NCBI GenBank assembly: GCA_016712985.1
Contig: JADJQA010000023.1
Location: 35,669-99,668, forward strand
DNA: 64,000 nucleotides
Direction: 5' to 3'
Source: Sulfuritalea sp.
Lineage (GTDB): Bacteria; Pseudomonadota; Gammaproteobacteria; Burkholderiales; Rhodocyclaceae
Part shown: in pieces, positions 26,730 through 35,677 of the stretch
Numbering within the stretch: the stretch's first letter is position 1
Layout of the letters: the number at the start of each line of letters is the position of its first letter
The notes under the pieces: model-generated
What the model was told of the DNA's origin: nothing
What the model saw: the letters and a program-made list of their open reading frames with translations, nothing else
Databases searched by the model: none
Made by a program: the position numbers and the translations under genes

Positions 26730-27489
26730 TCAGCCCGCGGTTCCGGCGCCCTCAATCCAGCACCTGACGCGGGCCAGCACCCACGCCGCATCATCGAGCG
26801 GCAGGTCATGGCCGGCTTCGGGATGGACGGCGACAACCGCGTCCCACTGGGCGGCCAGTTGCAGCGAGCAGCGCGGATCGACCAGCGCATCCCGTGCGCC
26901 GGCGAGCAGCAGCAATTGATCGAACGGGCGCTTGCGCGGCGCGCGGTAGCGCGCCGCCGCGAGGATCTGACGCAGGGCATTGCGCCGCGACACGGGGTTT
27001 TCGCGACGCCATTGCCGCCATTCTTCGATCACCGCGGCAGGGTTGCGCACCAGCCGCGTGGTCATCTCGAATGCTGCCGTTTCCAGTTCCCGATCGCCGG
27101 CCCCTAGCGCCCGCAGCAGGCGCAGGTAGTTGGGGGCGCAAGCGTCGATAGAACGGGCTGAACGGCCGCAGGCTGGTGTTGATCAGCACCGCTGTGGCGA
27201 TGTCACCGGGATGGCGTTGCGCCCAGGCAACGGCCACCATGGCGCCCAGAGACATGGCCAGCACGCGGCAGGACGGCGCGACGCCCAGGCTTGCGAATTC
27301 GGCGTGGCAGTAGTCCGCCATGGCTTCGACGCTGCGCGGACTGTCCATGCCATTGAGTTTGCCATTGCCCGGCAGATCGAGGCAGATCACTCGCGCACCG
27401 CCCAGAGTCTCGGCAAGATGTTGCGGAAAATCGCCCCAGTGGCGCGACTCCCGTGTCAGTCCGCGCAGCAGCACCCAGGTTACGCTCAT
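26730..27489 (-). CDS. Alpha/beta hydrolase (apparent frameshift)
   Basis: Alpha/beta-hydrolase of about 250 residues. From ATG 27489 the frame gives MSVTWVLLRGLTRESRHWGDF, the ICLDLPGNG segment and the nucleophile region VLAMSLGAMVAVAWAQ (SLGAM with Ser as the elbow). Near 27132-27136 (a run of five G on the plus strand) the frame breaks; removing one base gives RPNYLRLLRALGAGDRELETAAFEMTTRLV and continues to HPEAGHDLPLDDAAWV, with the catalytic His, and a stop at 26730. It stands between repeat copies B and C. The homopolymer site suggests sequencing error, but a real pseudogene is possible. Substrate unknown. Confidence 0.65.
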
Positions 27490-27499
27490 TGCAGCGAGA

Positions 27500-27714
27500 G
27501 CCACCCGCCGATGATGAAAGACGCGACAAGCGGAACAATGGTCCGCCCCTCCCATCCGCTTCGCGGCCCACGGCTGGCTTTGCACAGCCAGCCGGCTGCG
27601 GCGGCGCACCGCATGCGGTGCGAAACCCCGCCTCGCCCCCTCGCGGGGAGGCTTCTAGTCAGCTCGCTTCGCTCGGCTATCACCCGTCGCTCCGAACGAG
27701 TTGTTTCACGTTAA
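27500..27714 (+). repeat. Palindromic intergenic repeat, copy C (long form)
   Basis: Long-form copy, almost identical to copy B across the central palindromes (GGCTGGCT/AGCCAGCC at 27571-27596, CACCGCATGCGGTG, CCCCCTCGCGGGGAGGC) and with the conserved CTCGCTTCGCTCG and TCGCTCCGAACGAG...TTTCACGTTAA end (to 27714). It lies just upstream of the hydrolase start and downstream of the M14 peptidase stop, so these two copies bracket the hydrolase gene, 800 bases apart, as direct repeats. Confidence 0.78.
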
Positions 27715-27720
27715 CAGCGG

Positions 27721-28842
27721 TCATGGCGGCAGACCACCATACCAGCGCTGCATGGCGCGCCGCCGGTGCAGTTCCCTCGCCTCGCCCGCGGGCCGCCACA
27801 ATGCGTGTCCGCTGGCCGCCCGGGTCATGAAATCGAGCCAGGCCAGATGCCGGCGCAGCACCCGCTGGCGGCGGTGCTCGATCAGCGGATTGAATATTCC
27901 ATGCCGCGAAAACAGTTGCCGAGGGTTCTTCCGTACCCAAAGCCAGGAGCCCATTTCCAGCGTCAGCGGCAGGAACACTCGGTCGCCCCGCTCCAGCGCG
28001 CGCAGGTAGAGGTAGTCCCACAAGTCGCCGTGCGCCAGGTATTGCCGGCTCTGCGGCTCGAACACGTAGCGGTGGTGGCTGTGCGTCTGGTCGAGGATTT
28101 CCATCAGCGCATGCAATTCCGCCAGATGCGGAACCGGCAGCACGGTGTGCGCATACGGAAACCAGATCCGGTCATTGACGCCGAAGCCGGAATGGCAATC
28201 GACGACGATGCTGAAGCCATGGCTGAGCAACTCCTCGTCGACCAGATCGCATACGGCGGCGGTTTCCGCCTCCAGCGGCGCATCGAGCGGGCCGCGATAC
28301 CAGGGCAGGCGCGGCGAGAAGCGATGTCCGCCGACCAGGAACGGCACTCTCTCCCGCGCTTCCAGCGGCGCATTGCGCATCAGGTCGACGCCATTCGGAT
28401 TGGCGCGCGTGCGCCGCCACATGCCACCGGGATTGACTGCCGGGACGAAGACCAGACGGACATGTTCCAACTGGCGATGCAGGGTGATATCCCAACGCAG
28501 CCGGCTGACGATGCTTTCCAGATAGGCGATGACCACCTGGGCGCCGATGGTTTCCAGACCATGGACGCCGCCGAAGACGCCGATGGCGGGCACGGCCGGA
28601 TCCGGGTTGCCCAGGGCGATGGCACGCAGCGGCAGGCGCCCCGCGCCACAGTCGATTTCGCAAAGGGTTCGCGCCTCAACGGCCGAGCCGCCGGCAGCGA
28701 TGATCCGCTCCACTTCGTCGAGTTCGTGAATGCCCGTTTGCGTCACCGTCCCTCCGACGCACGCGGAATGCGTGTCGGCAAGAGCATAACCCAAGCCTTC
28801 GTGGATTCTTGTGTGCTGGTCCGCCCTTGTCGACGTCGACAC
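27721..28842 (-). CDS. M14-family zinc carboxypeptidase/deacylase
   Basis: A 373-residue zinc hydrolase of the M14 carboxypeptidase or succinylglutamate-desuccinylase-like type. Zinc ligands are His94 and Glu97 in GGVHGLETIG and His217 in VVDCHSGFG; the general base is Glu296 in LPLTLEMGSW. NPNGVDLMRN matches the substrate-carboxylate-binding Asn-Arg region of the family. No signal peptide, so probably cytoplasmic. Members remove C-terminal residues from small peptides or acyl groups from amino acids; the natural substrate is unknown. It is transcribed away from repeat C, and its promoter lies upstream of 28842. Confidence 0.8.
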   Translation of the reverse strand: MSTSTRADQHTRIHEGLGYALADTHSACVGGTVTQTGIHELDEVERIIAAGGSAVEARTLCEIDCGAGRLPLRAIALGNPDPAVPAIGVFGGVHGLETIGAQVVIAYLESIVSRLRWDITLHRQLEHVRLVFVPAVNPGGMWRRTRANPNGVDLMRNAPLEARERVPFLVGGHRFSPRLPWYRGPLDAPLEAETAAVCDLVDEELLSHGFSIVVDCHSGFGVNDRIWFPYAHTVLPVPHLAELHALMEILDQTHSHHRYVFEPQSRQYLAHGDLWDYLYLRALERGDRVFLPLTLEMGSWLWVRKNPRQLFSRHGIFNPLIEHRRQRVLRRHLAWLDFMTRAASGHALWRPAGEARELHRRRAMQRWYGGLPP

Positions 28843-28926
28843 AAATTGTCATCCATCTGAAAACTTGCTGCAACACAGGACGCCTATCTTGCGGGTGCGT
28901 GCCGCAACCACCAAGAGGAACCTGCC

Positions 28927-29016
28927 ATGCAAGCCCTGATCGACCGATTCTTCAGCGACATCGACCGCCTGTTCGACGAGCCATGGGTAATGATCTGGCT
29001 GCTGGACGATTTCTGA
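28927..29016 (+). CDS. Putative 29-residue protein
   Basis: A very short ORF, MQALIDRFFSDIDRLFDEPW..., preceded by AAGAGGA with 6-base spacing to the ATG, which is a better ribosome-binding site than many larger genes here. The sequence is amphipathic in the first half and hydrophobic at the end (VMIWLLDDF). I do not recognise it. It could be a small membrane-associated peptide, or chance; conservation in related genomes would decide. Confidence 0.4.
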   Translation: MQALIDRFFSDIDRLFDEPWVMIWLLDDF

Positions 29017-29068
29017 GCGGCAACCGACTCTACGCCAAGCCAAATACACCGAGGTTACCAAAGACATC

Positions 29069-29194
29069 ATGATGCGCCGAGTCGTTGTCCATCCTGCGCT
29101 GGCCCTGGGCAGCACCCTGCTCTGGGGCGCCATCGAGTTGCTGGCCCTGCTGCGTTCGCGGTGGCGCGGCCCCGGCCGCCCCCACGGCGGCTAG
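29069..29194 (+). CDS. Putative 41-residue single-span membrane protein
   Basis: Short ORF with a hydrophobic segment (LALGSTLLWGAIELLALL) flanked by positively charged residues (MMRRVV and RSRWRGPGR), consistent with a single transmembrane helix. No good Shine-Dalgarno is visible; GAGG lies 15 bases upstream. It lies between the 29-residue ORF and sixA. The layout of a hydrophobic helix followed by a basic tail resembles small proteins of unknown function in Betaproteobacteria, but I am not sure of the link. Confidence 0.35.
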   Translation: MMRRVVVHPALALGSTLLWGAIELLALLRSRWRGPGRPHGG

Positions 29195-29293
29195 ACCGAG
29201 TCTGCTGCCGCGGTGGGAGCCTGACATCCGGCGCCGTCATGCCCTTGTCACATTCGCGGCGTAGTCTTCCGGCCTCGCTCACCGGGGGACAAT

Positions 29294-29746
29294 ATGGATT
29301 TGATACTTTGGCGCCATGCCGAGGCAAAGGAAGCTGACGGTCCCGTCGCCGATGGCGACCGGGAACTCACCGCGCGTGGACTGCGCCACGCACAGCAGGT
29401 GGCCGAGTGGCTGCGCGGCCAGCGCCTGCCCAAGGTTGCGGTACTGTCGAGTCCCGCCAAACGGGCCGTGCAGACCGCAGGCGTCCTGGGTCTTCCGGTG
29501 AAGGTCAAGAAGCAGCTCGGCATCGGCGCCAGCATTGCCGACCTGCTCAGCGCCGCGGACTGGCCGGACCATCCCGGCGCGATCATCCTGGTCAGCCATC
29601 AGCCGGCGCTGGGGCGACTCGCTTCGCTGTTGCTCGCCGGCACAGAGGCCGACTGGACGATAAAGAAGGCGGGGATCTGGTGGTTCAGCAACCGGGTACG
29701 CCATGACGAAACGCAGACCATCCTGCGCGCGGTACACAACCCGTGA
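29294..29746 (+). CDS. sixA: Phosphohistidine phosphatase SixA
   Basis: A 150-residue histidine-phosphatase superfamily protein. The catalytic RHG-type motif is WRHAEA (Arg7-His8) at the amino terminus, and the second His lies in ILVSHQPALGRL. It dephosphorylates phosphohistidine, for example on ArcB-like hybrid kinases or nitrogen-PTS proteins. The length and the PAKRAVQTA segment are typical of SixA. The start is ATG 29294, with GGGGG upstream. It is isolated from other genes by repeat D; the nearest relatives are the phosphate and polyphosphate genes upstream. Confidence 0.88.
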   Translation: MDLILWRHAEAKEADGPVADGDRELTARGLRHAQQVAEWLRGQRLPKVAVLSSPAKRAVQTAGVLGLPVKVKKQLGIGASIADLLSAADWPDHPGAIILVSHQPALGRLASLLLAGTEADWTIKKAGIWWFSNRVRHDETQTILRAVHNP

Positions 29747-29751
29747 CTAAC

Positions 29752-29903
29752 TTGCATGCAGCAGTGACGCCGCACCCCTGATGATGAAACGCGCAAAAGG
29801 CGAAATGAAGGCCCGCCCCCCCATCCCCCCTCACGGGGGGCTACTGATTGGCTCGCTTCGCTCGACTATCGACCGTCGCTTCGAACAAGTTATCTCACGC
29901 TAA
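29752..29903 (+). repeat. Palindromic intergenic repeat, copy D (short form)
   Basis: Short copy, 82% or so alike by eye to copy A. It carries CATGCAGCAGTGAC, GATGATGAAAC (29781-29791), a CCCCCC-TCA-CGGGGGG hairpin (near 29826-29842), CTCGCTTCGCTCG and a CGAACAAG...TCTCACGCTAA end (to 29903). It lies between the sixA stop and the glmM stop, so it may act as a convergent terminator. Confidence 0.75.
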
Positions 29904-29948
29904 CCTTCGCGCCCGGCGGCCGGTCATCGCCGCACGGTGTCGTGACCG

Positions 29949-31301
29949 CTAGCGGAAGGCTTGCCGCACCGCTGCGGCGATGGCCTCGGCCTGAGCAGAT
30001 ACGAGGGCCGCATCACGCCCCTCGACCATCACCCGCAGCACCGGCTCGGTGCCCGAAGGCCGCAGCAAAACCCGCCCGCCATCATCAAGCGCCGCCTCGG
30101 CGGTTTTCTGCGTCGCGCGGATACCCGCGTCGGCTGCCCACTCAAAGCCGGCGGGCATGCGCACGTTGATCAGCTTTTGCGGATACAGCGTCATGTCGGC
30201 GCAGGCTTCCGCCAGGGTTTCATTCGCTCCGCGCAGGGCCGCCAGCACCTGCAACGCGGCGATGATGCCGTCGCCCGTGGTGTGACGGTCGAGGCAGATG
30301 ATGTGTCCCGAGTTCTCGCCTCCCAGCAACCAGCCCTTCTCCTGCATCATCTCGAGCACGTAACGGTCGCCAACCTTGGCGCGGCCGACGGCGATGCCCA
30401 GCCGCGCCAACGCGTGCTCAAGCCCGAGGTTGGTCATCAGCGTGCCGGCCACGCCGGGCACAGGCTGACTGCCCGCACGATGGCGGGCAATGATGTAGAG
30501 CAGTTGATCGCCGTCGTAGAGGGTGCCTGCCGCATCGACCATGACCAGGCGGTCGCCGTCGCCGTCGAGCCCGATGCCGCCGTCGGCGCGGGATTCCAGC
30601 ACGGCGCGGCGCAACGCCTCGGGCGCGGTGGCGCCGACGTCCTGGTTGATGTTCAATCCATTCGGCGCGTCGCCGACGCGGACTATTTCAGCGCCGAGTT
30701 CATGGAAGACGTTCGGCGCCACGTGATAGGCCGCACCGTGGGCGCTGTCCACCACGATCCTGAGACCGCGCAGGTCAAGTTCATTGGGGAAGGTGCTCTT
30801 GCAGAATTCGATGTAGCGCCCGGGGGCGTCTTCGACCCGGCTCGCGCGGCCGAGTCGGGCCGACTCCTTGCACACCATCGGTTCATCGAGTCGCGCCTCG
30901 ATGTCCAGTTCCACCGCATCCGGCAGCTTGGCGCCCTGCGCCGAAAAGAACTTGATGCCGTTGTCGTCGTAGGGATTGTGCGAGGCGGAAATCACCACGC
31001 CCGCCTGCAGGCGCAGGGCGCGCGTCAGGTAGGCGACAGCGGGCGTCGGCATCGGCCCGCAGAGCATCACGTCAACACCCGCCGCTGCAAATCCCGCCTC
31101 CAGCGCGGCTTCCAGCATGTAGCCGGAGATGCGCGTGTCCTTGCCGATCAGCACTGCGGGCCGTTCCTTCGCCCGCAGCCCGTCGCGTCCCACCAGGGAT
31201 GACCCGGCGGCAAAACCGAGGCGCATCATGAAATCCGGCGTGATCGGTGCCTGCCCGACAAGACCGCGGATGCCATCGGTGCCAAAATATTTGCGTCCCA
31301 T
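29949..31301 (-). CDS. glmM: Phosphoglucosamine mutase
   Basis: A 450-residue alpha-D-phosphohexomutase converting glucosamine-6-phosphate to glucosamine-1-phosphate for UDP-GlcNAc, peptidoglycan and lipopolysaccharide synthesis. It starts MGRKYFGTDGIRG, has the active-site phosphoserine block VISASHNPYDDNGIKFF, the metal-binding DGDGDR and the sugar-binding GGENSGH motif, plus LLRPSGTEPVLRVMVE at the end. It begins immediately after folP stops (no gap), so folP-glmM are co-transcribed, and follows ftsH as usual in proteobacteria. Confidence 0.98.
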   Translation of the reverse strand: MGRKYFGTDGIRGLVGQAPITPDFMMRLGFAAGSSLVGRDGLRAKERPAVLIGKDTRISGYMLEAALEAGFAAAGVDVMLCGPMPTPAVAYLTRALRLQAGVVISASHNPYDDNGIKFFSAQGAKLPDAVELDIEARLDEPMVCKESARLGRASRVEDAPGRYIEFCKSTFPNELDLRGLRIVVDSAHGAAYHVAPNVFHELGAEIVRVGDAPNGLNINQDVGATAPEALRRAVLESRADGGIGLDGDGDRLVMVDAAGTLYDGDQLLYIIARHRAGSQPVPGVAGTLMTNLGLEHALARLGIAVGRAKVGDRYVLEMMQEKGWLLGGENSGHIICLDRHTTGDGIIAALQVLAALRGANETLAEACADMTLYPQKLINVRMPAGFEWAADAGIRATQKTAEAALDDGGRVLLRPSGTEPVLRVMVEGRDAALVSAQAEAIAAAVRQAFR

Positions 31302-32132
31302 TCAGTAATCCTCCACAGCTTGCAGGACGGCCAGCGCATCGCGCGTGGCCGCAACGTCATGCACCCGCACCATGCGTGCACCGCGCAGGACGGCCAGCAC
31401 ATGCGCCGCAACTCCGGCATGGATGCGTTCAGGCGCCGCGCGCCCGGTAAGCAGGCCCAGCATCGACTTGCGCGAAAGCCCCACCATCAGGGGCAAGCCC
31501 GGCACCACCAGTTCACCGAGGCGGCGCAACAGCGCGAGGTTGTGTTCCAGCGACTTGCCGAAACCAAACCCCGGGTCGACCGCGATCCGATTCAGCGCGA
31601 TGCCTGCCGCTTCGGCTGCCGCCACGCGATCGGCGAGAAACTCGGCAACCTCGGCGACGACATCGTCGTAGTGCGGATCGTTCTGCATGCTGGCTGGATC
31701 ACCCTGCATGTGCATGAGGCAAACCGCGGCATGACTGGCGGCAACGCTCTCGATAGCGCCGGGCGCGCGCAGTGCATTGATGTCATTGATCATGTCGGCG
31801 CCGGCGGCCAGCGCGACGCGCATCACCTGCGGCTTGACGGTATCGATTGACAGCGGCGTGCCACAGTCGCGCAGGGCTTCGAGCACCGGCAACAGGCGAT
31901 CGATCTCCTGCTGCGCCGGCACCGGCCGCGCCCCCGGGCGCGAAGATTCCGCGCCGAAGTCGAGAATATGGGCACCCTCCTCGATCAGCCGCCGGCCCTG
32001 GGCGATGGCGGCCACGGTGTTGCCATGAAGGCCATCCCCGGAAAAGGAATCGTCGGACAGGTTGATGACGCCCATGATCAGCGGACGTCCGGCATCGAGG
32101 ATGAATCGGCCGCAGTGAAAAGGCTGGGTCAT
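31302..32132 (-). CDS. folP: Dihydropteroate synthase
   Basis: Condenses p-aminobenzoate with dihydropterin pyrophosphate in folate synthesis. The 276-residue product has the pterin-binding GVINLSDDSFSGDG (the family usually has Pro where the first Asp of SDDS lies), ILDFGAESSRPGA, the MINDINALR block and a DPGFGFGKSLEHN loop. I chose ATG 32132; the open frame extends to 32321, but that part is Arg-rich antisense of ftsH. The sequence is a TIM-barrel of normal length, so this is a functional enzyme. Confidence 0.95.
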   Translation of the reverse strand: MTQPFHCGRFILDAGRPLIMGVINLSDDSFSGDGLHGNTVAAIAQGRRLIEEGAHILDFGAESSRPGARPVPAQQEIDRLLPVLEALRDCGTPLSIDTVKPQVMRVALAAGADMINDINALRAPGAIESVAASHAAVCLMHMQGDPASMQNDPHYDDVVAEVAEFLADRVAAAEAAGIALNRIAVDPGFGFGKSLEHNLALLRRLGELVVPGLPLMVGLSRKSMLGLLTGRAAPERIHAGVAAHVLAVLRGARMVRVHDVAATRDALAVLQAVEDY

Positions 32133-32193
32133 GAAAAATCGCGGGCCGCCAAATCGGCAAGTCTTTGGCGGCCCTTTTGATCCCTGTTGATTG

Positions 32194-34074
32194 TCAGGCC
32201 GGCGCCGGCGCGGTCGGTTCGGGGCCCGGGGCGCTGTCGCCCCTCGGCGCCGGCGGTGCGCTGGAAGGCTTGGGCGGACGCGGCGGCAGGCCGGCCATGA
32301 TGTCGTTGATCTGGTCGGCATCGATGGTTTCCAGTTCGAGCAGCGCGGCGGTCATGGCCTCCACCTTGTCGCGGTTGTCTTCCAGAAGCCGGCGCGCCCG
32401 CGCGTATTGCTCGTCGAGAATGCGGCGAATCTCGTTGTCCACCTTCTGCATGGTAGTTTCCGAAACGTTCCTGTGCGTGGTGACGGAGCGCCCGAGAAAG
32501 ATCTCGCCTTCCTCTTCGCCGTACACCATGATCCCCATGCTCTCCGACATGCCCCACTGGGTCACCATGCGCCGGGCAAGATCCGTGGCGCGCTGGAAAT
32601 CGTTGGAAGCACCGGTGGTCATCTGCTGCATGAACAGTTCTTCCGCGATCCGCCCGCCGAAAAGGACCGTGATGGTGCTGAGCAGGCGCTCGCGATCCTG
32701 GCTGTAGCGTTCCTGGTCCGGCAACTGCATGGTCAAACCCAGCGCACGGCCGCGCGGGATGATGGTCACCTTGTGCACCGGATCGGTCTTGGGCAGAAGC
32801 TTGGCCACCACGGCGTGGCCGGATTCGTGATATGCGGTGTTGCGGCGCTCCTCTTCGGGCATGACCATCGAACGGCGCTCGGCGCCCATCATGATCTTGT
32901 CCTTGGCGCGCTCGAAGTCTTCCATGTCCACCAGGCGCTTGTTGCTGCGCGCGGCAAACAGCGCCGCCTCATTGACCAGGTTGGCAAGATCGGCGCCGGA
33001 AAACCCCGGGCAGCCGCGGGCCAGGATCGATGCATCGATGTCCGGCGCCACGGGCACCTTGCGCATATGCACCTTGAGGATCTGCTCGCGGCCGCGAATG
33101 TCCGGCAGCGGCACCACAACCTGGCGGTCGAAGCGACCGGGGCGCAACAGCGCCGGATCCAGCACGTCGGGACGGTTGGTGGCCGCCACCACGATCACGC
33201 CCACCGAAGGCTCGAAGCCGTCCATCTCGACCAGCATCTGGTTCAGGGTCTGCTCGCGCTCGTCGTTGCCGCCGCCGAGGCCGGCGCCGCGCTGGCGGCC
33301 AACGGCATCGAGTTCGTCGATGAAGATGATGCACGGCGACTGCTTCTTGGCCTGCTCGAACATGTCGCGCACGCGCGCCGCGCCGACGCCGACGAACATC
33401 TCGACGAAATCGGAGCCGGAAATCGAGAAGAACGGCACCTTGGCCTCTCCCGCAATCGCCTTGGCCAGCAGCGTCTTGCCGGTACCCGGCGAACCGACCA
33501 GCAGCACCCCGCGCGGAATGCGACCGCCGAGTTTCTGGAACTTGGACGGGTCGCGCAGGAAGTCGACCATTTCGTAGACTTCTTCCTTGGCTTCGTCGCA
33601 ACCGGCTACATCGGCAAAGGTGATGGTGTTGGAGGATTCGTCCATCATGCGCGCGCGGCTCTTGCCGAAGGAGAATGCCCCGCCCTTGCCGCCGCCCTGC
33701 ATCTGGCGCATGAAAAACACCCAGACGCCAATCAGGAGCAACATCGGGAACCATGAGACGAAAATGCTGGTCAGGAAAGACTGCTCCTCCTCAGGCTTGG
33801 CAACGACCTTGACGTTGTTCTTCAACAAGTCGGAGACCATCCACAAGTCCGGCGGCGCATACGTGGTGATCTTCTTGCCGTCGGTCGTGGTGGCTTCAAG
33901 GGTACGGCCCTGAATAACCACCTTGGTGATGCGGCCCTGTTTCACCTCTTCGAGGAACTGCGAGTACTCGAGCGAGCCGAGCACGGCCTGACGCGTATTG
34001 AACTGATTGAACACCGTCATCAGAACGATGCCGATAACCAGCCAGATCGCCATATTTTTGAACATGTTATTCAA
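32194..34074 (-). CDS. ftsH: ATP-dependent zinc metalloprotease FtsH
   Basis: A 626-residue AAA+ protease in the inner membrane. It has two amino-terminal membrane helices (IWLVIGIVLMTVFNQF and FVSWFPMLLLIGVWVFFM), Walker A GSPGTGKTLLAKAIAGEA, Walker B CIIFIDELDAVGRQRGAG, the SRH with RPGRFDR, and the zinc site HESGHAVV. It degrades membrane and short-lived proteins such as LpxC and sigma32. The tail is Pro/Ala-rich (PPRPPKPSSAPPAPRG). The usual upstream neighbour, rlmE, is 7.3 kb away here because a glycan operon is inserted between them. Confidence 0.98.
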   Translation of the reverse strand: MNNMFKNMAIWLVIGIVLMTVFNQFNTRQAVLGSLEYSQFLEEVKQGRITKVVIQGRTLEATTTDGKKITTYAPPDLWMVSDLLKNNVKVVAKPEEEQSFLTSIFVSWFPMLLLIGVWVFFMRQMQGGGKGGAFSFGKSRARMMDESSNTITFADVAGCDEAKEEVYEMVDFLRDPSKFQKLGGRIPRGVLLVGSPGTGKTLLAKAIAGEAKVPFFSISGSDFVEMFVGVGAARVRDMFEQAKKQSPCIIFIDELDAVGRQRGAGLGGGNDEREQTLNQMLVEMDGFEPSVGVIVVAATNRPDVLDPALLRPGRFDRQVVVPLPDIRGREQILKVHMRKVPVAPDIDASILARGCPGFSGADLANLVNEAALFAARSNKRLVDMEDFERAKDKIMMGAERRSMVMPEEERRNTAYHESGHAVVAKLLPKTDPVHKVTIIPRGRALGLTMQLPDQERYSQDRERLLSTITVLFGGRIAEELFMQQMTTGASNDFQRATDLARRMVTQWGMSESMGIMVYGEEEGEIFLGRSVTTHRNVSETTMQKVDNEIRRILDEQYARARRLLEDNRDKVEAMTAALLELETIDADQINDIMAGLPPRPPKPSSAPPAPRGDSAPGPEPTAPAPA

Positions 34075-34185
34075 GGTTTCGCCTCTCTTTCCCTCGGTGG
34101 GAATCGCATATCAAATCATTCTAATGCCGATTGCAATGCCCCGCAAACCGCTACAGCCCGACATTATGGCCGAAGGTCGTTGTCC
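34075..34185. other. Gap upstream of ftsH
   Basis: The interval before the rlmE remnant. It holds the ftsH upstream region; there is no strong gene. I see no obvious sigma32 promoter, although it would be expected. The AT-rich stretch at 34100-34135 (AATCGCATATCAAATCATTCTAATG) could be a promoter. Confidence 0.4.
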
Positions 34186-34480
34186 TGCGTGATCGGACAG
34201 GCCCGTTTGCCGCGCGCCACCAGGAAGATCTCGGCGCTGCGGTTGCGCGAAGCCGCTGACTTCCTCCTCTGCAATGTCTAAAACTGCTGCTGCAGGGCCC
34301 GGCGCAACTCCATGAAACCATCACCCTGAAAAGCTTTGACCAGCATGTCGCCGGCAAGTTTCAGATGCAGGGTGCAGAACTCCTGGGGCACTTCGGCCGG
34401 CAGCTTCACGCGCGCCCCATCGACCATGCCAATGCCCGGCATATTGGGGGCCATGTCCGACAATACAAGCGCGCCCTGAC
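34186..34480 (-). pseudogene. Duplicated, decayed 3' fragment of rlmE
   Basis: This 295-base stretch is closely similar to the 3' part of the intact rlmE at 41376-41665, in the same orientation. Its translation gives LVLSDMAPNMPGIGMVDGARVKLPAEVPQEFCTLHLKLAGDMLVKAFQGDGFMELRRALQQQF, against the intact protein's LVLSDMAPNMSGIGMVDQARVMLLAELTLEFCALHL.... At 34278-34280 a CAG has become TAG, stopping the protein 28 residues early; past the stop, homology continues (SRNRSAEIFLVARGKRA). Upstream of the Ser-Asp-Met motif, similarity ends abruptly. It marks one edge of the inserted glycan operon; the intact copy marks the other. Confidence 0.85.
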
Positions 34481-34576
34481 AGCCATCAACGATCTCGGTG
34501 CGTGCTCGAAGGGTACATTCATTATGTTGAAAAGGCGTCATTGCCAGCGATAGCGACGCGCTTGCGAATCGATCGC

Positions 34577-35677
34577 TTACTCGGTCCGCGCGAGCAACTC
34601 GCGCAGGATCCGCACAATGGCCTCCGAGCTACGTCCGTCACCGTACAGATTGCGCGCTGTTCCCGGCCGAGCACCCGGGTCATCGAGCAACCGCGTCGCC
34701 ACATTGAGGATCCGTTCGCGGTCGGCACCGACCAGCCAGGCCACTCCGGCAGCTACGGCTTCAGGTCGGTCGGTTTCGTTTCGCAGCACCAGCACAGGTT
34801 TGCCTAGCGACGGCGCTTCCTCCTGGATACCGCCGGAGTCGGTAAGGATAAGGGTGCAGGCCTGCATCGCCGCGACCATCTCGGGGTAGTCCAGCGGGTC
34901 GCATAGTGTGATGCGCGGGTGGCCGCCAAGCGTGCGTTCGACCACCGGCCGCACATTCGGGTTGGGGTGGATCGGGTAGAGTATCTCCACATCGGAGCGC
35001 TCGGCGAGGGCGCGCAGTCCCAGGCAAATCTGCTCCAGCGGCACGCCGAAGTTCTCGCGGCGATGCGCCGTGACCAGCACCAGTTTCCGGCCCGTCGCCG
35101 GCCGGAACCTCGAAGCGTCAACCCGTTCCGCCGTCCAGAGCAGAGCGTCGATCACCGTGTTGCCGACCACATGCACGCGGTCGAGCGGCACGCCCTCGGC
35201 CAGCAGGTTCTGCCGCGCCCTTTCGGTGGGCGCGAAATGGACGTCGGCGAGGCGGCCAACGATTGCGCGATTGCCTTCCTCGGGGAAGGGGCGCCACTTG
35301 TCCCCGGTGCGCAATCCGGCCTCGACATGGGCGAAGCGGATACGTTGGTAGAACGCGCAGAGCGCGGCAACCATCACAGTCGTGGTATCGCCCTGGGCGA
35401 GCACGATGTCCGGGCGCTCTTCGGCGAGCACCGGATCCATCGCGCTGATCATGCGTGCGGTCAGGTCGGCCAGCGTCTGGCCAGCGCGCATCAAGTCGAG
35501 GTCGCGATCGGGACGCAGGTCGAAATAGTCGAGCACTTGGTCCTGCATCTGCCGATGTTGCGATGTCGCAAGGATACGACATTCGACCCAGGCTTCTCCG
35601 CGCAGCGCGCGCACCAGCGGGGCAAGCTTGATCGCCTCGGGGCGGGTGCCGACCACCACCAGGACTCGCCGCTTCAT
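34577..35677 (-). CDS. wecB: UDP-N-acetylglucosamine 2-epimerase (non-hydrolysing)
   Basis: A 366-residue GT-B-like enzyme that interconverts UDP-GlcNAc and UDP-ManNAc for surface polysaccharides. It has the start KRRVLVVVGTRPEAIKLAPLVRAL, the QGDTTTVMVAALCAF motif, HVEAGLRTGDKWRPFPEEGNRAIV, TAHRRENFG and the LTDSGGIQEEAPSLGKPVLVLR loop. It is the last gene of the operon. Its start codon shares one base with the stop of the preceding membrane protein (TAATG at 35679-35675), showing translational coupling. UDP-ManNAc is typically used for exopolysaccharide or enterobacterial-common-antigen-like glycans. Confidence 0.95.
   Translation of the reverse strand: MKRRVLVVVGTRPEAIKLAPLVRALRGEAWVECRILATSQHRQMQDQVLDYFDLRPDRDLDLMRAGQTLADLTARMISAMDPVLAEERPDIVLAQGDTTTVMVAALCAFYQRIRFAHVEAGLRTGDKWRPFPEEGNRAIVGRLADVHFAPTERARQNLLAEGVPLDRVHVVGNTVIDALLWTAERVDASRFRPATGRKLVLVTAHRRENFGVPLEQICLGLRALAERSDVEILYPIHPNPNVRPVVERTLGGHPRITLCDPLDYPEMVAAMQACTLILTDSGGIQEEAPSLGKPVLVLRNETDRPEAVAAGVAWLVGADRERILNVATRLLDDPGARPGTARNLYGDGRSSEAIVRILRELLARTE

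Noticed and set aside
32191..33756. A 521-residue plus-strand ORF
   Set aside because: It is the antisense of ftsH, whose Walker and HExxH motifs are complete.
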